Positions 27,307 to 37,354 are shown, numbered from the stretch's first letter. The stretch: DNA of 64,000 bases from Alcanivoracaceae bacterium (GCA_016744455.1 JADGEI010000005.1:1-64000); one strand, 5' to 3'. Notes: generated by a model not told the origin, from the sequence alone. Numbers and translations: made by a program.

Positions 27307-27335
27307 TTATTGGCCGCAAAGTCGGCAATAAGGAG
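27307..27335 (+). promoter_or_regulatory. hairpin touching the rpoH ribosome binding site
   Basis: TTATTGGCCG (27307-27316) pairs with CGGCAATAA (27323-27331) with one bulged G and a 6-nt loop. The Shine-Dalgarno AGGAG begins at the last paired base (27331) and the ATG is at 27342. The stem could shield ribosome entry at low temperature and melt on heating, a simple RNA thermometer. Since most of the AGGAG is outside the stem, it may only modulate translation. Confidence 0.5.
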
Positions 27336-27341
27336 AAAAAA

Positions 27342-28208
27342 ATGACTAAGAAAGTTTCAAAAAGTAAAAAATTAGCAGCTATTCCAACCTTATCAGGGTC
27401 CTTGGAAAGTTATATCTCAGCAGTAAATCAAATTTCAATCTTAACAAGAGAAGAAGAAAGAGAACTTGGCCTACAAGTTTTTGACCATAATGATTTAGAA
27501 GCTGCCCATCGTTTAGTGACATCACATTTAAGGTTTGTTGTTTATGTCGCACGTTCATACGCAGGTTATGGATTACCTGTTGGTGATTTGATTCAGGAGG
27601 GGAACATCGGGTTAATGAAAGCGGTTAAACGTTATGACCCAGCGCATAAAGTGCGTTTGGTTTCATTTGCAGTGCATTGGATTCGTGCTGAAATCCATGA
27701 ATATATCTTAAAGAACTGGCGGATACTTAAAGTTGCAACCACCAAGGCTCACCGTAAATTGTTTTTCAACTTACGTAAAAACAAAAAACGTTTGGGGTGG
27801 TTACGTGGCCCTGAAATTGCCAAAATTGCCAAAGACTTAGATGTTAAACCAGAGGTTGTGGTAGAAATGGAGTCACGATTGCATGGGCAAGATGTTTGTT
27901 TTGACTTGCCTTTGGATGAGAAAGATGAAGATAATACTTATTCTCCACAAGCATGGTTGACAAATACATCACCAAGCCCTGAACAAACTCTTGAAAAAGA
28001 AACAGAAAGTGCAACTAATCACAATTTGTTGTTTAAAGGCTTGGATAAATTAGATCCACGCAGTTTAGATATTATTGAAAGTCGTTGGTTAACTGACAAA
28101 AAAGCCACTCTGCATCAACTCGCAGATAAATATGGAATTTCTGCAGAACGAGTTAGACAACTTGAAGCAGTTGCCATGAAAAAACTCAAAAGCCAAATGG
28201 TTGTTTGA
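27342..28208 (+). CDS. rpoH: RNA polymerase heat-shock sigma factor RpoH
   Basis: The protein has 288 residues. Region 2 has HLRFVVYVARSYAGYGLPVGDLIQEGNIGLMKAV and VSFAVHWIRAEIHEYI. The RpoH-specific box KAHRKLFFNLRKNKKRLGWL follows. Region 4.2 is ATLHQLADKYGISAERVRQLEAVAMKKLK. It directs transcription of heat-shock chaperones and proteases. The ATG has an AGGAG seven bases upstream. The usual ftsX-rpoH linkage is absent, because the upstream gene here is sppA. Confidence 0.95.
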   Translation: MTKKVSKSKKLAAIPTLSGSLESYISAVNQISILTREEERELGLQVFDHNDLEAAHRLVTSHLRFVVYVARSYAGYGLPVGDLIQEGNIGLMKAVKRYDPAHKVRLVSFAVHWIRAEIHEYILKNWRILKVATTKAHRKLFFNLRKNKKRLGWLRGPEIAKIAKDLDVKPEVVVEMESRLHGQDVCFDLPLDEKDEDNTYSPQAWLTNTSPSPEQTLEKETESATNHNLLFKGLDKLDPRSLDIIESRWLTDKKATLHQLADKYGISAERVRQLEAVAMKKLKSQMVV

Positions 28209-28228
28209 ATCGAGATAACACACTCTAC

Positions 28229-28260
28229 AAAGGCAGGTATTTATTATCTGCCTTTTTTTT
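28229..28260 (+). terminator. terminator after rpoH
   Basis: AAAGGCAG (28229-28236) pairs with CTGCCTTT (28248-28255), extendable by three pairs including one G-U, and T8 completes it. Confidence 0.85.
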
Positions 28261-28321
28261 GTAACAAATATCTTAATCAGCCGTTTTAGAGATAAATAAA
28301 CAACATTAAAAGGTAAATTTC

Positions 28322-29026
28322 ATGAACAAATTTTTAATTTTCATTCTCGCATCAACTTTTTCATTAACGGCATGTGGCGGTTTTCTTGGCTCGAAAACTA
28401 TTGCAGATAACACCGAAGCACCTAGTAAAGATTACGACACTGTAAATGGCAGTATTAAGGTTGGCCACCATTCCAATGTAGGAGATCTTTCAACCGTAAA
28501 TGGTTCGATTAAAGTCTCCTCAGAAAGTACAGTAGCGGAAGCAAGTACTGTGAATGGTAGCATTACCTTTGCAGAAAACGTCAGTGCTAAATCAGCTGAA
28601 ACAGTTAATGGTTCTATAAAGATAGGAAAAAACTGTAAAATATCAGAAGATGTAGAAACCGTAAATGGTTCCGTTACAGCTAATTCTGGCTGCACTATTG
28701 CGGGTAATTTTGAAACTGTCAATGGAAAACTAAAGGCTATCAATACAAGAATTGAAGGAAATGTTGAAATGGTAAATGGTAACATTTATTTATTAGAAGG
28801 CACTGTAGTAGATGACGATATTGTTATTCATAAACCAAAAAGTTTCTTTAAAAGCTCTAGTAAAAAGAAACCTAAAGTTGTTATTGGTAAAAATACCGTC
28901 ATAAAAGGAGACTTAGAGTTTGAGAGACCAGTTATGTTGTATATACATGAGACTGCAGATGTAGATGTAGACGGTGTGGAAAATGCAGAAGTGATAGAGT
29001 ACAGCGGTGATGATTTACCGTTTTAA
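28322..29026 (+). CDS. lipoprotein with seven VNG solenoid repeats
   Basis: The protein has 234 residues, with a lipoprotein signal peptide and lipobox LTAC (Cys 18). Seven repeats centred on TVNGSI-like cores start at residues 41, 59, 77, 95, 114, 133 and 151, giving a period of 18-19. They resemble one-turn coils of a beta-solenoid or bactofilin-like fold. A basic KSSSKKKPK loop (about 173-182) and a final, non-repetitive beta part (VVIGKNTVIKGDLEFERPVMLYIHE) follow. It probably sits on the outer membrane facing the periplasm. I do not recognise a function. Its 3' end overlaps the convergent glycosyltransferase gene by 12 bp. Confidence 0.75.
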   Translation: MNKFLIFILASTFSLTACGGFLGSKTIADNTEAPSKDYDTVNGSIKVGHHSNVGDLSTVNGSIKVSSESTVAEASTVNGSITFAENVSAKSAETVNGSIKIGKNCKISEDVETVNGSVTANSGCTIAGNFETVNGKLKAINTRIEGNVEMVNGNIYLLEGTVVDDDIVIHKPKSFFKSSSKKKPKVVIGKNTVIKGDLEFERPVMLYIHETADVDVDGVENAEVIEYSGDDLPF

Positions 29027-30025
29027 CAACCTATTCCATTGAGATAGAATATAATCATTACTAAACTTTTGATTATATTCTACTTTTGGTGGTTGTTCTT
29101 GCCACTGCTTAATAGTCTTGCTAATTTGCCGATAATCATTGGCGTTAACGAGTTCATTGTTTTTATGTAATACTTCTTTCGCTGCACCTATATCATGAGC
29201 CAAAACAGGTGTTCCTAACGCGTTAGCCTCAGCATAGATCAGACCAAAGGTTTCAGCAAAACTGTCTTGTGGGTAGAATACACATAAGCTTGACTTAACA
29301 TTTTTCATCATTTCTTTATGAGCTAATTTTCCAAGGATCACAATGTTCTTACTGTTCTTAACTTCACTATCAGGCTTATAACCCGGGTTGGCAATATACA
29401 ATTTTAGTTCTGAATTGCTAGTAACTAAATGTTGAAAACATTTAATAACTTGATCTAAACCTTTATTGGGAGATGAAAAGAATAGTAATTTGTTTAACTC
29501 TTTTTTGACACCACTTACTTCCGGTAATTTAACAGGATTATAGCAGTACTGTACTTTTGTTTCTTTGGTAAATAAGGACAATACAGGAGCTATGGTTTTA
29601 GTGTTCAATAAAGCGTGTGTATCCAATGCATGGGTTTTTGAATTGCAAATAATAGTTGTGTTAGTGCGAGCCAAACCAAAACGTTTAAAAACGTACTCAC
29701 TATTTTTGTAGGTATGAATCCATAAAAATAATTTTGCATTAGGAAAGTGTTTGTGCAAATTTTTAAGTAATGGGTATTTTCGTAGTACAACAATGTAATC
29801 AGGAGAAAGTTTGTTGATGTTTTTTTTGGGGATAAAGCTCAAGTTTTCACTTTCTTTATGATTTTCATTGCGGTATTTCTGAGCAACAAAGACACTATAA
29901 AATCGTGATAATATGTGTGCAGTATTAATTATACTTGATTCAGTTCCTCCAATTGCTTGCTCAGTCAAAGAGGAAAGCTGATAGGCATGTGGATAGGTGT
30001 TATCGATGAATAGGATCGTTTTCAT
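29015..30025 (-). CDS. family 4-like glycosyltransferase
   Basis: The protein has about 336 residues with a GT-B fold. The C-terminal nucleotide-sugar domain has the E-x7-E motif ETFGLIYAE followed by ANALGTPVLAHDIGAAKEVL. Gly-rich GGTESSI lies near the N-terminus, as in retaining GT4 enzymes. It probably acts on a cell-surface glycan, but no other glycan genes are adjacent. Start MKTILFID at 30025 is preferred to an upstream Met at 30043, because the Rossmann strand begins there. Confidence 0.82.
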   Translation of the reverse strand: MKTILFIDNTYPHAYQLSSLTEQAIGGTESSIINTAHILSRFYSVFVAQKYRNENHKESENLSFIPKKNINKLSPDYIVVLRKYPLLKNLHKHFPNAKLFLWIHTYKNSEYVFKRFGLARTNTTIICNSKTHALDTHALLNTKTIAPVLSLFTKETKVQYCYNPVKLPEVSGVKKELNKLLFFSSPNKGLDQVIKCFQHLVTSNSELKLYIANPGYKPDSEVKNSKNIVILGKLAHKEMMKNVKSSLCVFYPQDSFAETFGLIYAEANALGTPVLAHDIGAAKEVLHKNNELVNANDYRQISKTIKQWQEQPPKVEYNQKFSNDYILSQWNRLLKR

Positions 30026-30058
30026 ATGTGATACAATAGCCAATTTTTGAGATTTCGA

Positions 30059-30841
30059 ATGCCAGAAAACATAAGTTTAGAGTTAGTAGCAACAAATGAG
30101 TTGAATGATAACACTGTTGCCTTTGAATTTAAAATACTTAATAATCAACAGCTTGATTTAATGGCTGGCCAGTTTATACGATTAATGTTTCAACAAGACG
30201 GAGAAGAAGTCTTTCGTAGTTACTCAGTGGCTAATGTTTTAAAGGAAAATCAAGACTCCATTTGCACTATTGAGTTGGCAGTATCTTGGGTTAAAGGTGG
30301 GCTAGCTACAGTAGGACTATCAAACATGAAGATTGGTGAGGTTATAGATGCCAGTGCACCCTATGGACGGTTTTGTTTAACAGATGTTAAGTGGAAGAGG
30401 TATTTTTTAGTCGCCACAGGTACAGGAGTTACACCTTATAGAGCAATGAAAGGCGAATTGTTTAAACGTATTGATGAAGGTGCAGAGGTTTTTGTGGTAA
30501 TGGGTGCTCGTGATGAGCCTGGACTTTTGTATGCAAATGAGTTTAGAGAAAATGCTAAAATCAATGGCTACAATTACGTCACTTGTTTAAGTAGAGTGAA
30601 ACACAAAAACCCAGGAAGTCTAGATTTTGATGGGCATGTTCATGCTTACCTAAAACAAGTTGAGTTTAATCCAGATAATGATATTGCCTACTTATGTGGT
30701 AATCCAGCTATGGTAGATGAAGCTTATGGATTGTTAAAAGAAAAAAACCTACCTGTGCGACAAATTCGTAGAGAAAAATATGTCTCACCACCAAAGCGTA
30801 AAAAGAAAGCCGCTTTTGGTATTAAGGGCACCACTCTTTAG
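30059..30841 (+). CDS. ferredoxin/flavodoxin-NADP reductase-like flavoprotein
   Basis: The protein has about 260 residues. The FAD-binding motif is FRSYSVAN (the RxYS type), a flavin phosphate-binding stretch lies near KGGLATVGL, the NADP-binding GTG motif is VATGTGVTPYRAMK, and AYLCGNPAMVDEAYGLL lies near the C-terminus. It moves electrons between NADPH and ferredoxin or flavodoxin. A basic KRKKKAAFG tail is unusual. ATG 30059 is chosen over the in-frame TTG 30047. It is divergent from the glycosyltransferase gene with a 33-bp gap. Confidence 0.85.
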   Translation: MPENISLELVATNELNDNTVAFEFKILNNQQLDLMAGQFIRLMFQQDGEEVFRSYSVANVLKENQDSICTIELAVSWVKGGLATVGLSNMKIGEVIDASAPYGRFCLTDVKWKRYFLVATGTGVTPYRAMKGELFKRIDEGAEVFVVMGARDEPGLLYANEFRENAKINGYNYVTCLSRVKHKNPGSLDFDGHVHAYLKQVEFNPDNDIAYLCGNPAMVDEAYGLLKEKNLPVRQIRREKYVSPPKRKKKAAFGIKGTTL

Positions 30842-30893
30842 AGCTACCCTTAAGTAAAGTCAACCAATTGAGATGTCATGCGTTTATTAATAC

Positions 30894-31742
30894 ATGAAGA
30901 TAAAACTCTTATTTGTAGTTGTTTTTTATACGCTAGTTGCCAACAGCCAATACAACAGTACATTAAACTTTTCTTACGATAAAATAGACAGTGAGTTTTC
31001 ACATTTATTAAGTTTGGACATTTATAGTCCAATTGTCGGAGAGGATTTTCCTGTGGTGGTATTTGTACATGGCGGAGGTTGGGCCATTGGTGATAAAGCG
31101 AGTTCTTCACATGATAACAAACGTGATTTTTTTGTTGAGCATGGGTATATTTTTGTATCCATTAATTACCGTTTAGCACCTGAAGTTGGTTTTCCAGTCT
31201 ATCCTGATGATGTGGCTAAGGCAACTGCTTTTGTTTTAAATTGGGTTGGTAAATTTAAAGGCGACACAAAAAATGTTTTCTTGATGGGACATTCCTCAGG
31301 AGCGCATTTAGCCGCACTAATAGCAACAGATGATAGTTACCTTAACCAATATAATTACAGCCCTCAAAACATAAAAGGTGTTATATTATTAGACAGTGGT
31401 GCTTATGATATTCCAGCTACAATGCAATATAACCTTGAGAATAACAATCAATCAGGCCTTGCAATTTACCAAACTGCTTTTGGTGAAGAAATAAATACAT
31501 GGGATGAAGCTTCACCAATCAACTACATTAGTGAAACAACACCGCCACAAATTATCTTTTACGTAGCGACTAGGGAAATAACTAAGCTAATAGGAACACG
31601 CTATTTTAATGTGCTAAAGCAGTATAATAATTCACAAATTTATCCTGTTGAAAATACATCACATGAAGAAATCAACAAAAATTTTGGATTGATAAATGAT
31701 GGGGTTTCACAAGTTTCGCTAGAGTTTATCCAAAACTTATGA
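30894..31742 (+). CDS. secreted alpha/beta hydrolase (esterase-like)
   Basis: The protein has 282 residues with a signal peptide (about 1-18). The HGGGW oxyanion motif is in VVVFVHGGGWAIGDKAS, and the nucleophile Ser is in MGHSSGAHLAAL. NYRLAPEVGFPVYPDD is typical of the BD-FAE/HSL-like esterases. A candidate catalytic His is in NTSHEEI. The substrate is unknown. The spacing to the neighbours is short, but it may have its own promoter. Confidence 0.82.
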   Translation: MKIKLLFVVVFYTLVANSQYNSTLNFSYDKIDSEFSHLLSLDIYSPIVGEDFPVVVFVHGGGWAIGDKASSSHDNKRDFFVEHGYIFVSINYRLAPEVGFPVYPDDVAKATAFVLNWVGKFKGDTKNVFLMGHSSGAHLAALIATDDSYLNQYNYSPQNIKGVILLDSGAYDIPATMQYNLENNNQSGLAIYQTAFGEEINTWDEASPINYISETTPPQIIFYVATREITKLIGTRYFNVLKQYNNSQIYPVENTSHEEINKNFGLINDGVSQVSLEFIQNL

Positions 31743-31813
31743 CTATTGGCACTTTTTTGAAAATCTCCTTTAAGCATAATATCTGATGTAATAAAACTAA
31801 ACATCGGAGTTAT

Positions 31814-33244
31814 ATGAAAATCTACAATAAACCTGTACTCGCTTGCCTTGCATTTTTGAGTTTTCAGGGCTCAGCAATTGAATTTACTGAATGTCGAATA
31901 GGTGCTGAAAAAAGCCCAAATAAAATAAAGGCAGAATGTGGGTCACTACAAGTAGCAGAAAATCGAGAAACTCCTTCACGAATGATAGATTTAAACATTG
32001 CTATAATTCGGACAAAGTCAACAAAGAAACAAAGTGATCCAGTGATAATGCTAGCAGGCGGGCCAGGACAATCTGCAGTAGAATCTTATCCCAATGCATC
32101 CTACGCATTTCGGAAAATTTTAAAAGACCGTGATGTGGTGTTAGTTGATCAACGGGGAACCGGTGGTTCAAATAGCATTAAATGTGATTTTGATGAAGAA
32201 ACTCAGTTGGCATTGATGGAGGATCATTCTTTAATTCCCCAAGAACTTGAAAAATGTGCAAAGGCACTAGATGCTGATCCACGTTATTATACAACGACTG
32301 AATCCATCAAAGATTTAGAAGAGGTTCGTAAAGCTTTGTTAATAGAAAAATGGAATTTGATAGGGATATCCTATGGTACACGTAAGGCCTTAACCTATAT
32401 GAAAATGTTCCCAGATGCGATTCGTTCTGTGATATTAGATGGTGTGATGCCTCAACAAGAAGCTATGCCACAAAGCCATGAAGAGAATTTAATTAATGCC
32501 TTAAGGTTACAATTTGAGCAATGTAAAAAACAACCAGCGTGTCATGACGCCTTTGGTGATGTTGAACAACAAATGTGGAAATTAATGGCTGATATTGAAG
32601 AAAACCAACCTAAAATTAGGTTGCAAAATTTTTCTACAGGTGAATACCAAGAGGTGACATTAAACAAACAAATCCTCGCCATTGCAATACGTATGTTTTC
32701 CTATACTGCAAATACAATGAAAATTTTACCGCTGATGATTGCTAAAGCTAATAACGGTCAACTTGAAACCATTACATCACAATCAAATATGATTGCTAGC
32801 ATGTTGTCTGAGAACATGAGTAATGTAGAATTATCGATACTATGTGCGGAAGATTTACCGTTTTATGGTGACTACACGGTAAATGAAGGTAATTTTTTCG
32901 GCGATATAATCGGAGACATGAAAGCATCATGTTCGGCTTGGCCTCATGCGACAGTAGATGATAGTTTTAAGGATCCAGTGGTATCCGATTTGCCTGTTTT
33001 ATTATTATCTGGAGAGCTTGACCCTGTTACGCCACCACACTTTGCGGAACTTGCTATGAAAACCTTGTCAAATTCACAACATTTAATCGCCAAAGGACAA
33101 GGTCATAATGTATTTCCAGTAGGCTGTATGCCAACAATTATTTCAGATTTTTTTAAACAGCCAGAATCTGAATTAGATATTGAGTGCATGAAAAATTTCA
33201 ACTATACACCTTTCTTTATTAACATGATGGGACCAAAACAATGA
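31814..33244 (+). CDS. secreted proline-type (S33/TAP-like) peptidase
   Basis: The protein has 476 residues with a signal peptide (about 1-21). The alpha/beta hydrolase core has MLAGGPGQSA, VVLVDQRGTGGS and nucleophile GISYGTRKAL. The C-terminal TAP-like part has LLLSGELDPVTPPHFAEL and GQGHNVFPVGCMP, supplying Asp and His. It probably cleaves N-terminal residues from peptides in the periplasm. Its stop overlaps the next ATG (ATGA), so it may be coupled to the ABC exporter genes. Confidence 0.85.
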   Translation: MKIYNKPVLACLAFLSFQGSAIEFTECRIGAEKSPNKIKAECGSLQVAENRETPSRMIDLNIAIIRTKSTKKQSDPVIMLAGGPGQSAVESYPNASYAFRKILKDRDVVLVDQRGTGGSNSIKCDFDEETQLALMEDHSLIPQELEKCAKALDADPRYYTTTESIKDLEEVRKALLIEKWNLIGISYGTRKALTYMKMFPDAIRSVILDGVMPQQEAMPQSHEENLINALRLQFEQCKKQPACHDAFGDVEQQMWKLMADIEENQPKIRLQNFSTGEYQEVTLNKQILAIAIRMFSYTANTMKILPLMIAKANNGQLETITSQSNMIASMLSENMSNVELSILCAEDLPFYGDYTVNEGNFFGDIIGDMKASCSAWPHATVDDSFKDPVVSDLPVLLLSGELDPVTPPHFAELAMKTLSNSQHLIAKGQGHNVFPVGCMPTIISDFFKQPESELDIECMKNFNYTPFFINMMGPKQ

Positions 33245-33972
33245 TAGAAGTGAAAGCAATAAGTAAAAATTTTGGTGATGTCCAAGCCGTAAAAGAAGTC
33301 ACATTTACGGCTCCTGACAACCAAGTTACCGCTTTATTAGGTGCAAATGGTGCAGGAAAAACCACATCCCTGCGAATGATTTACGCCTTGATTACACCAC
33401 AATCAGGTGAAATCAGCATTGATGGCATTAATCCAAAGAAAGACCCAGAAGATGCAAGGAAATTATTAGGAATATTACCAGATACCAGGGGTTTATATAC
33501 AAGATTAACGGCTCGCGAGAATATTGAATATTTTGGAAAACTACATGGAATGAACGATGAAAACATAAAGTCTCGTACTGAATCATTAGTGAAAGATTTA
33601 CGTATGGAAGATTTTATCGATCGTAAAACTGATGGTTTTTCACAAGGTCAACGTGTCAAGGTGGCAATTGCCCGTGCTTTAGTACATGACCCTCAAAACA
33701 TTATATTAGATGAGCCAACCAATGGGTTAGATGTTATGAGTACTCGAGGTGTTCGGGCTTTTTTACAAAAAGAAAAGCAACGAGGGAAATGTATATTATT
33801 TTCATCTCATGTCATGCAGGAGGTGGCAGCGGTAAGCGATGAAATATTAATTGTTAATGATGGTGTGATTTGTGCATCAGGATCTGAGGAATCTCTATTA
33901 GAACAAACACAGATGAGAAACCTTGAAGATGCCTTTGTGCATATCGTAACTAAAGGAGAAGGTCATGAATAA
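33241..33972 (+). CDS. natA: ABC transporter ATPase, NatA-like
   Basis: The protein has 243 residues. Walker A is GANGAGKTT, the ABC signature is FSQGQRVKVAIARAL (the FSQGQ form common in NatA-type exporters), Walker B is NIILDEPTNGLD, and the switch His is in LFSSHVMQEV. With the following NatB-like permease it forms an exporter, and Na+ efflux is the known function of the Bacillus pair. The gene overlaps its neighbours on both sides (4 and 8 bp). Confidence 0.82.
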   Translation: MIEVKAISKNFGDVQAVKEVTFTAPDNQVTALLGANGAGKTTSLRMIYALITPQSGEISIDGINPKKDPEDARKLLGILPDTRGLYTRLTARENIEYFGKLHGMNDENIKSRTESLVKDLRMEDFIDRKTDGFSQGQRVKVAIARALVHDPQNIILDEPTNGLDVMSTRGVRAFLQKEKQRGKCILFSSHVMQEVAAVSDEILIVNDGVICASGSEESLLEQTQMRNLEDAFVHIVTKGEGHE

Positions 33973-35146
33973 TCAAATAATGACAGTCATGAAGAAAGAG
34001 ATTAAGGATAATGTCCGTGACAGAAAAACATTGATGTCATCCATTTTTATGGGGGCAATATTTATGCCAATTATGTTTGTTGTTCTGATAAATTTTGTGG
34101 TAAACATGCAAAAAGACAAGGCGGAATCACAACTAGAAATGGCTATTTCTGGTGTTGAAAATGCTCAAAGCTTTATTAGTTTTTTAAAAACAAAAGATGT
34201 AAAAATAAAAGAGTTTAATGGTGATGCAACACAAGCAATTAAAGACAAAGATGAAGAAGCTGTCATTATAATTCCTAAAGGATTTTCAGAAAATTTTTCT
34301 AGCGGAATACCTGCAAAAATTGAGGTGTATTATGACGCTACGGCAAAGGGATCTACGAACGTAACCCAACAAAGGATTAAGGCATTAATCAATGAATATT
34401 CTACTTCAATTGGTATGACTAGATTACAACTACGAGGCATCAGTCCGTTGTTATTAAAAGCCATTGTGGTTGAAAAGCATGATGTTTCTACTACTCAATC
34501 TAAAGGTGCGATGATGCTTGGATTTTTACCCTATGCTCTTATTCTTGGGCTCTTTATGGGTAGCATGTATTTAGCTATAGATACCATGGCAGGCGAAAAA
34601 GAGCGTAACTCACTTGAAGCACTTTTGTTGAACCCAGTCAAACGTTCACATTTACTCATAGGCAAATTATTTGCAACTATCTCCTTTGGCCTGATGACAA
34701 TGGTCCTAACAATTGTTACCTTTAAGTTAGTCATGCCATTTATGCCATTAGAAAAAATGGGCATGAGTGTTGATCTTGGCTTTAAAAATGTTTCAATTCT
34801 TATTTTGGTCCTTGCACCACTCGCTATTATGGCAGCATCTTTGCAGACAATAATAGCAACATTTAGTAAGTCTTTTAAAGAAGCACAAACCTATGTTAAT
34901 TTATTAATGTTCGTACCAATGATTCCAAGTATGGCTTTAATGTTTGTGCCAGTAAAGGAAAAATTATGGATGATGGCTACGCCAATCTTAAGTCAAAACC
35001 TGATAATAAATCAAATTATGCGTGGAGAAGAAGTAGCAGCTATCTCAATAATTTTGGCTATTATTAGTGCGTTAATAGTTGGTTTGTTGCTTGCACTTGT
35101 GGCGATAAAATTGTATAACAGAGAAAGTTTATTATTCTCGGATTAA
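33965..35146 (+). CDS. natB: ABC-2 permease, NatB-like
   Basis: The protein has 393 residues. A first membrane helix (about 22-45) precedes a large extracytoplasmic domain, and five more helices follow from about residue 178 on. The segment DTMAGEKERNSLEALLLNPVKRSHLLIGK is the coupling motif of ABC-2 exporters with NatB-type permeases. It overlaps natA by 8 bp and probably forms a dimeric exporter with it. The substrate is not certain. Confidence 0.82.
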   Translation: MNNQIMTVMKKEIKDNVRDRKTLMSSIFMGAIFMPIMFVVLINFVVNMQKDKAESQLEMAISGVENAQSFISFLKTKDVKIKEFNGDATQAIKDKDEEAVIIIPKGFSENFSSGIPAKIEVYYDATAKGSTNVTQQRIKALINEYSTSIGMTRLQLRGISPLLLKAIVVEKHDVSTTQSKGAMMLGFLPYALILGLFMGSMYLAIDTMAGEKERNSLEALLLNPVKRSHLLIGKLFATISFGLMTMVLTIVTFKLVMPFMPLEKMGMSVDLGFKNVSILILVLAPLAIMAASLQTIIATFSKSFKEAQTYVNLLMFVPMIPSMALMFVPVKEKLWMMATPILSQNLIINQIMRGEEVAAISIILAIISALIVGLLLALVAIKLYNRESLLFSD

Positions 35147-35147
35147 A

Positions 35148-35669
35148 ATGTTAAAAACCTTGATTGTATCACTGTTGCTATTATTTGTTAATGAAGTCGT
35201 AATGGCAAAAATATACAAATACATCGATGAGGATGGAAATACCCATTATAGCGAGCAACAACCTTTTGCAGATAATAAAGTGGCAGAACAAAAAGATGTC
35301 ACTGTTATTGAATCAAACACGATAAAAGCTAATGCAAACTGGAAGAGAGAAAGGCATAAGGAAAAATTTACGGCTTTTAATTTTGATGACTTTGTAATCA
35401 GTGACCCAATTGCTGGAGAAAATATAAAGTCTAAGGGTGGTAATTTAATCGTGAGTGTCAACCTTAAAGGTGAGTTGCCTGCTCTTTATCGCATTAAATT
35501 TTTCTTAGATGATATGCCTCATGGCCGAGTTAAGTCTAATACACAATTGATTGCCGATGTGGAAAACGGTAATCACACCCTCTATGCTCAAGTCATTGAG
35601 TCACGATCCCGTAAAGTCATTAAAACAACCCCAACAATAAATTTTCATTTTAATAAGGCTGTTGATTGA
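35148..35669 (+). CDS. DUF4124 domain protein
   Basis: The protein has 173 residues with a signal peptide (about 1-20). The DUF4124 hallmark IYKYIDEDGNTHYSEQQPF follows directly. The C-terminal half is a small beta-rich domain (LIVSVNLKGELPALYRIKFFLDD, IADVENGNHTLYAQVIE), resembling an Ig-like fold. Function is unknown. It begins one base after the natB stop, so it is likely co-transcribed. Confidence 0.8.
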   Translation: MLKTLIVSLLLLFVNEVVMAKIYKYIDEDGNTHYSEQQPFADNKVAEQKDVTVIESNTIKANANWKRERHKEKFTAFNFDDFVISDPIAGENIKSKGGNLIVSVNLKGELPALYRIKFFLDDMPHGRVKSNTQLIADVENGNHTLYAQVIESRSRKVIKTTPTINFHFNKAVD

Positions 35670-35830
35670 TTTGTTCTTAACTATTTAATGCCTATGTTTT
35701 CTAAACCTTAATTTACATAGGTTCTCATAATACATAGGCGTTCAGCAATTTTCATCTTACGATTTTCAATTTTCAAGTAAATAGAGTACAATTAAAAGCT
35801 ACAAATAGAAATCGTCTGGGAAAAAACTAC

Positions 35831-37354
35831 ATGAGAGAAAAAATAATCGCTGCAGTATTATTGATTTTACTGCCAATATATAGCTTTGCTGAAAATATCG
35901 ATGAAACCATTAATAATGCTGTTAGACCAATATCTGATGCAGTATTTGCAGTAATATTCTATCCAATTCCTATCCCGTTCACCGAAGGCGTTCCCTTTAT
36001 TCTCCTTTGGTTGATAGTTGCAGCTACATTCTTTACTGTTTATTTTAAATTTATCAATTTACGTTCTTTTAAATTAGGCTATAATTTATTAAGAGGTAGA
36101 TATGATGAGCCAAATGCCCCAGGTGAGGTAACCCATTTTCAGGCACTTTCAACTGCCGTATCAGGAACAGTTGGATTGGGTAATATTGCCGGTGTTGCGA
36201 CAGCCGTTTCACTTGGTGGTGCAGGGGCTACTTTTTGGATGATAATAGCTGGGTTTATTGGTATGTCTAGCAAGTTTGTCGAATGTACTTTAGGCGTTAA
36301 ATACAGAGATATTGAAGCTGATGGTACTGCGCATGGTGGCCCTATGCGATATTTGTCAAAAGGCTTCGCTGAACGTGGCATGGGTGGTTTTGGTAAAGTT
36401 TTAGCGGTGTTTTTTGCGATTATGTGTATAGGTGCTTCTTGGGGAGGCGGTAATATGTATCAAGTCAACCAATCCCTAGAACAAGTTGTAACCATGACCG
36501 GTGGTGAAGCAAGTTTCTTTGCCGATAGAGGATGGTTATTTGGTATCATAGTTGCTGTATTTGTCGCTATTTCGATTCTTGGTGGTATAAAGAGCATTGT
36601 AAAAGTTACCTCAAGATTAGTGCCGTTTATGGGGCTTATTTATATGGTTTCTTGTTTATTTATTATACTCATAAATTATAGCAATATAGGCGCAGCTTTT
36701 GGGCAAATTTTTGCAGGTGCTTTTTCACCTGAAGCAGGTCTTGGTGGTTTGGTTGGTGTCTTGATTGTTGGTTTTCAACGTGCAGGTTTCTCCAACGAAG
36801 CAGGTATTGGTTCCGCCTCAATTGCTCACTCTGCGGTAAAAACCAATCACCCAGTAACTGAAGGTCTAGTGGCTTTGTATGAACCATTCATTGATACGGT
36901 AGTCGTTTGTACAATGACTGCCTTAGTCATAATTATTAGTGGTGTTGATGGTGTAGGAGTTGGCGCGACAGGTGAAGGTCTAAAAGGTATTGCTTTAACT
37001 TCTTCAGCCTTTGAATCTGGTATTTCATGGTTCCCTTATGTGTTAACATTTGCTGCTGTTTTGTTTGCTTTTTCTTCTATGATATCATGGTCATACTATG
37101 GCATGCGTGCTTGGACTTATTTATTTGGGCATGGAACAAAACAAGAAATGTCTTATAAAATTCTATTTTTAGTCTTTATTGTTGTTGGTTCATCTGTAAA
37201 ACTGGGTGCAGTATTAGACTTTTCAGATGCCATGTTGTTTGCTATGGCGCTACCTAATGTTATTGGACTATACTTTTTGGCACCAGTTGTTAAACGCGAA
37301 TTAAATAACTTTATGGCAAAAATAAAATCTGGTGAGGTTAAACCAACAAAATAG
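35831..37354 (+). CDS. AGCS-family sodium:alanine symporter
   Basis: The protein has 507 residues. After a signal-like first helix come about 10-11 membrane helices. AGCS signatures are [48 protein letters not shown] and [10 protein letters not shown]. It imports alanine or glycine with Na+. It stands alone, and the spacer downstream is a long repeat-rich region. Confidence 0.92.
   Translation: MREKIIAAVLLILLPIYSFAENIDETINNAVRPISDAVFAVIFYPIPIPFTEGVPFILLWLIVAATFFTVYFKFINLRSFKLGYNLLRGRYDEPNAPGEVTHFQALSTAVSGTVGLGNIAGVATAVSLGGAGATFWMIIAGFIGMSSKFVECTLGVKYRDIEADGTAHGGPMRYLSKGFAERGMGGFGKVLAVFFAIMCIGASWGGGNMYQVNQSLEQVVTMTGGEASFFADRGWLFGIIVAVFVAISILGGIKSIVKVTSRLVPFMGLIYMVSCLFIILINYSNIGAAFGQIFAGAFSPEAGLGGLVGVLIVGFQRAGFSNEAGIGSASIAHSAVKTNHPVTEGLVALYEPFIDTVVVCTMTALVIIISGVDGVGVGATGEGLKGIALTSSAFESGISWFPYVLTFAAVLFAFSSMISWSYYGMRAWTYLFGHGTKQEMSYKILFLVFIVVGSSVKLGAVLDFSDAMLFAMALPNVIGLYFLAPVVKRELNNFMAKIKSGEVKPTK

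Noticed and set aside
28432-28785. Regular DNA repeats suggesting a minisatellite
   Set aside because: The repeats follow codon frame and encode the VNG solenoid of a lipoprotein. DNA identity between units is modest.
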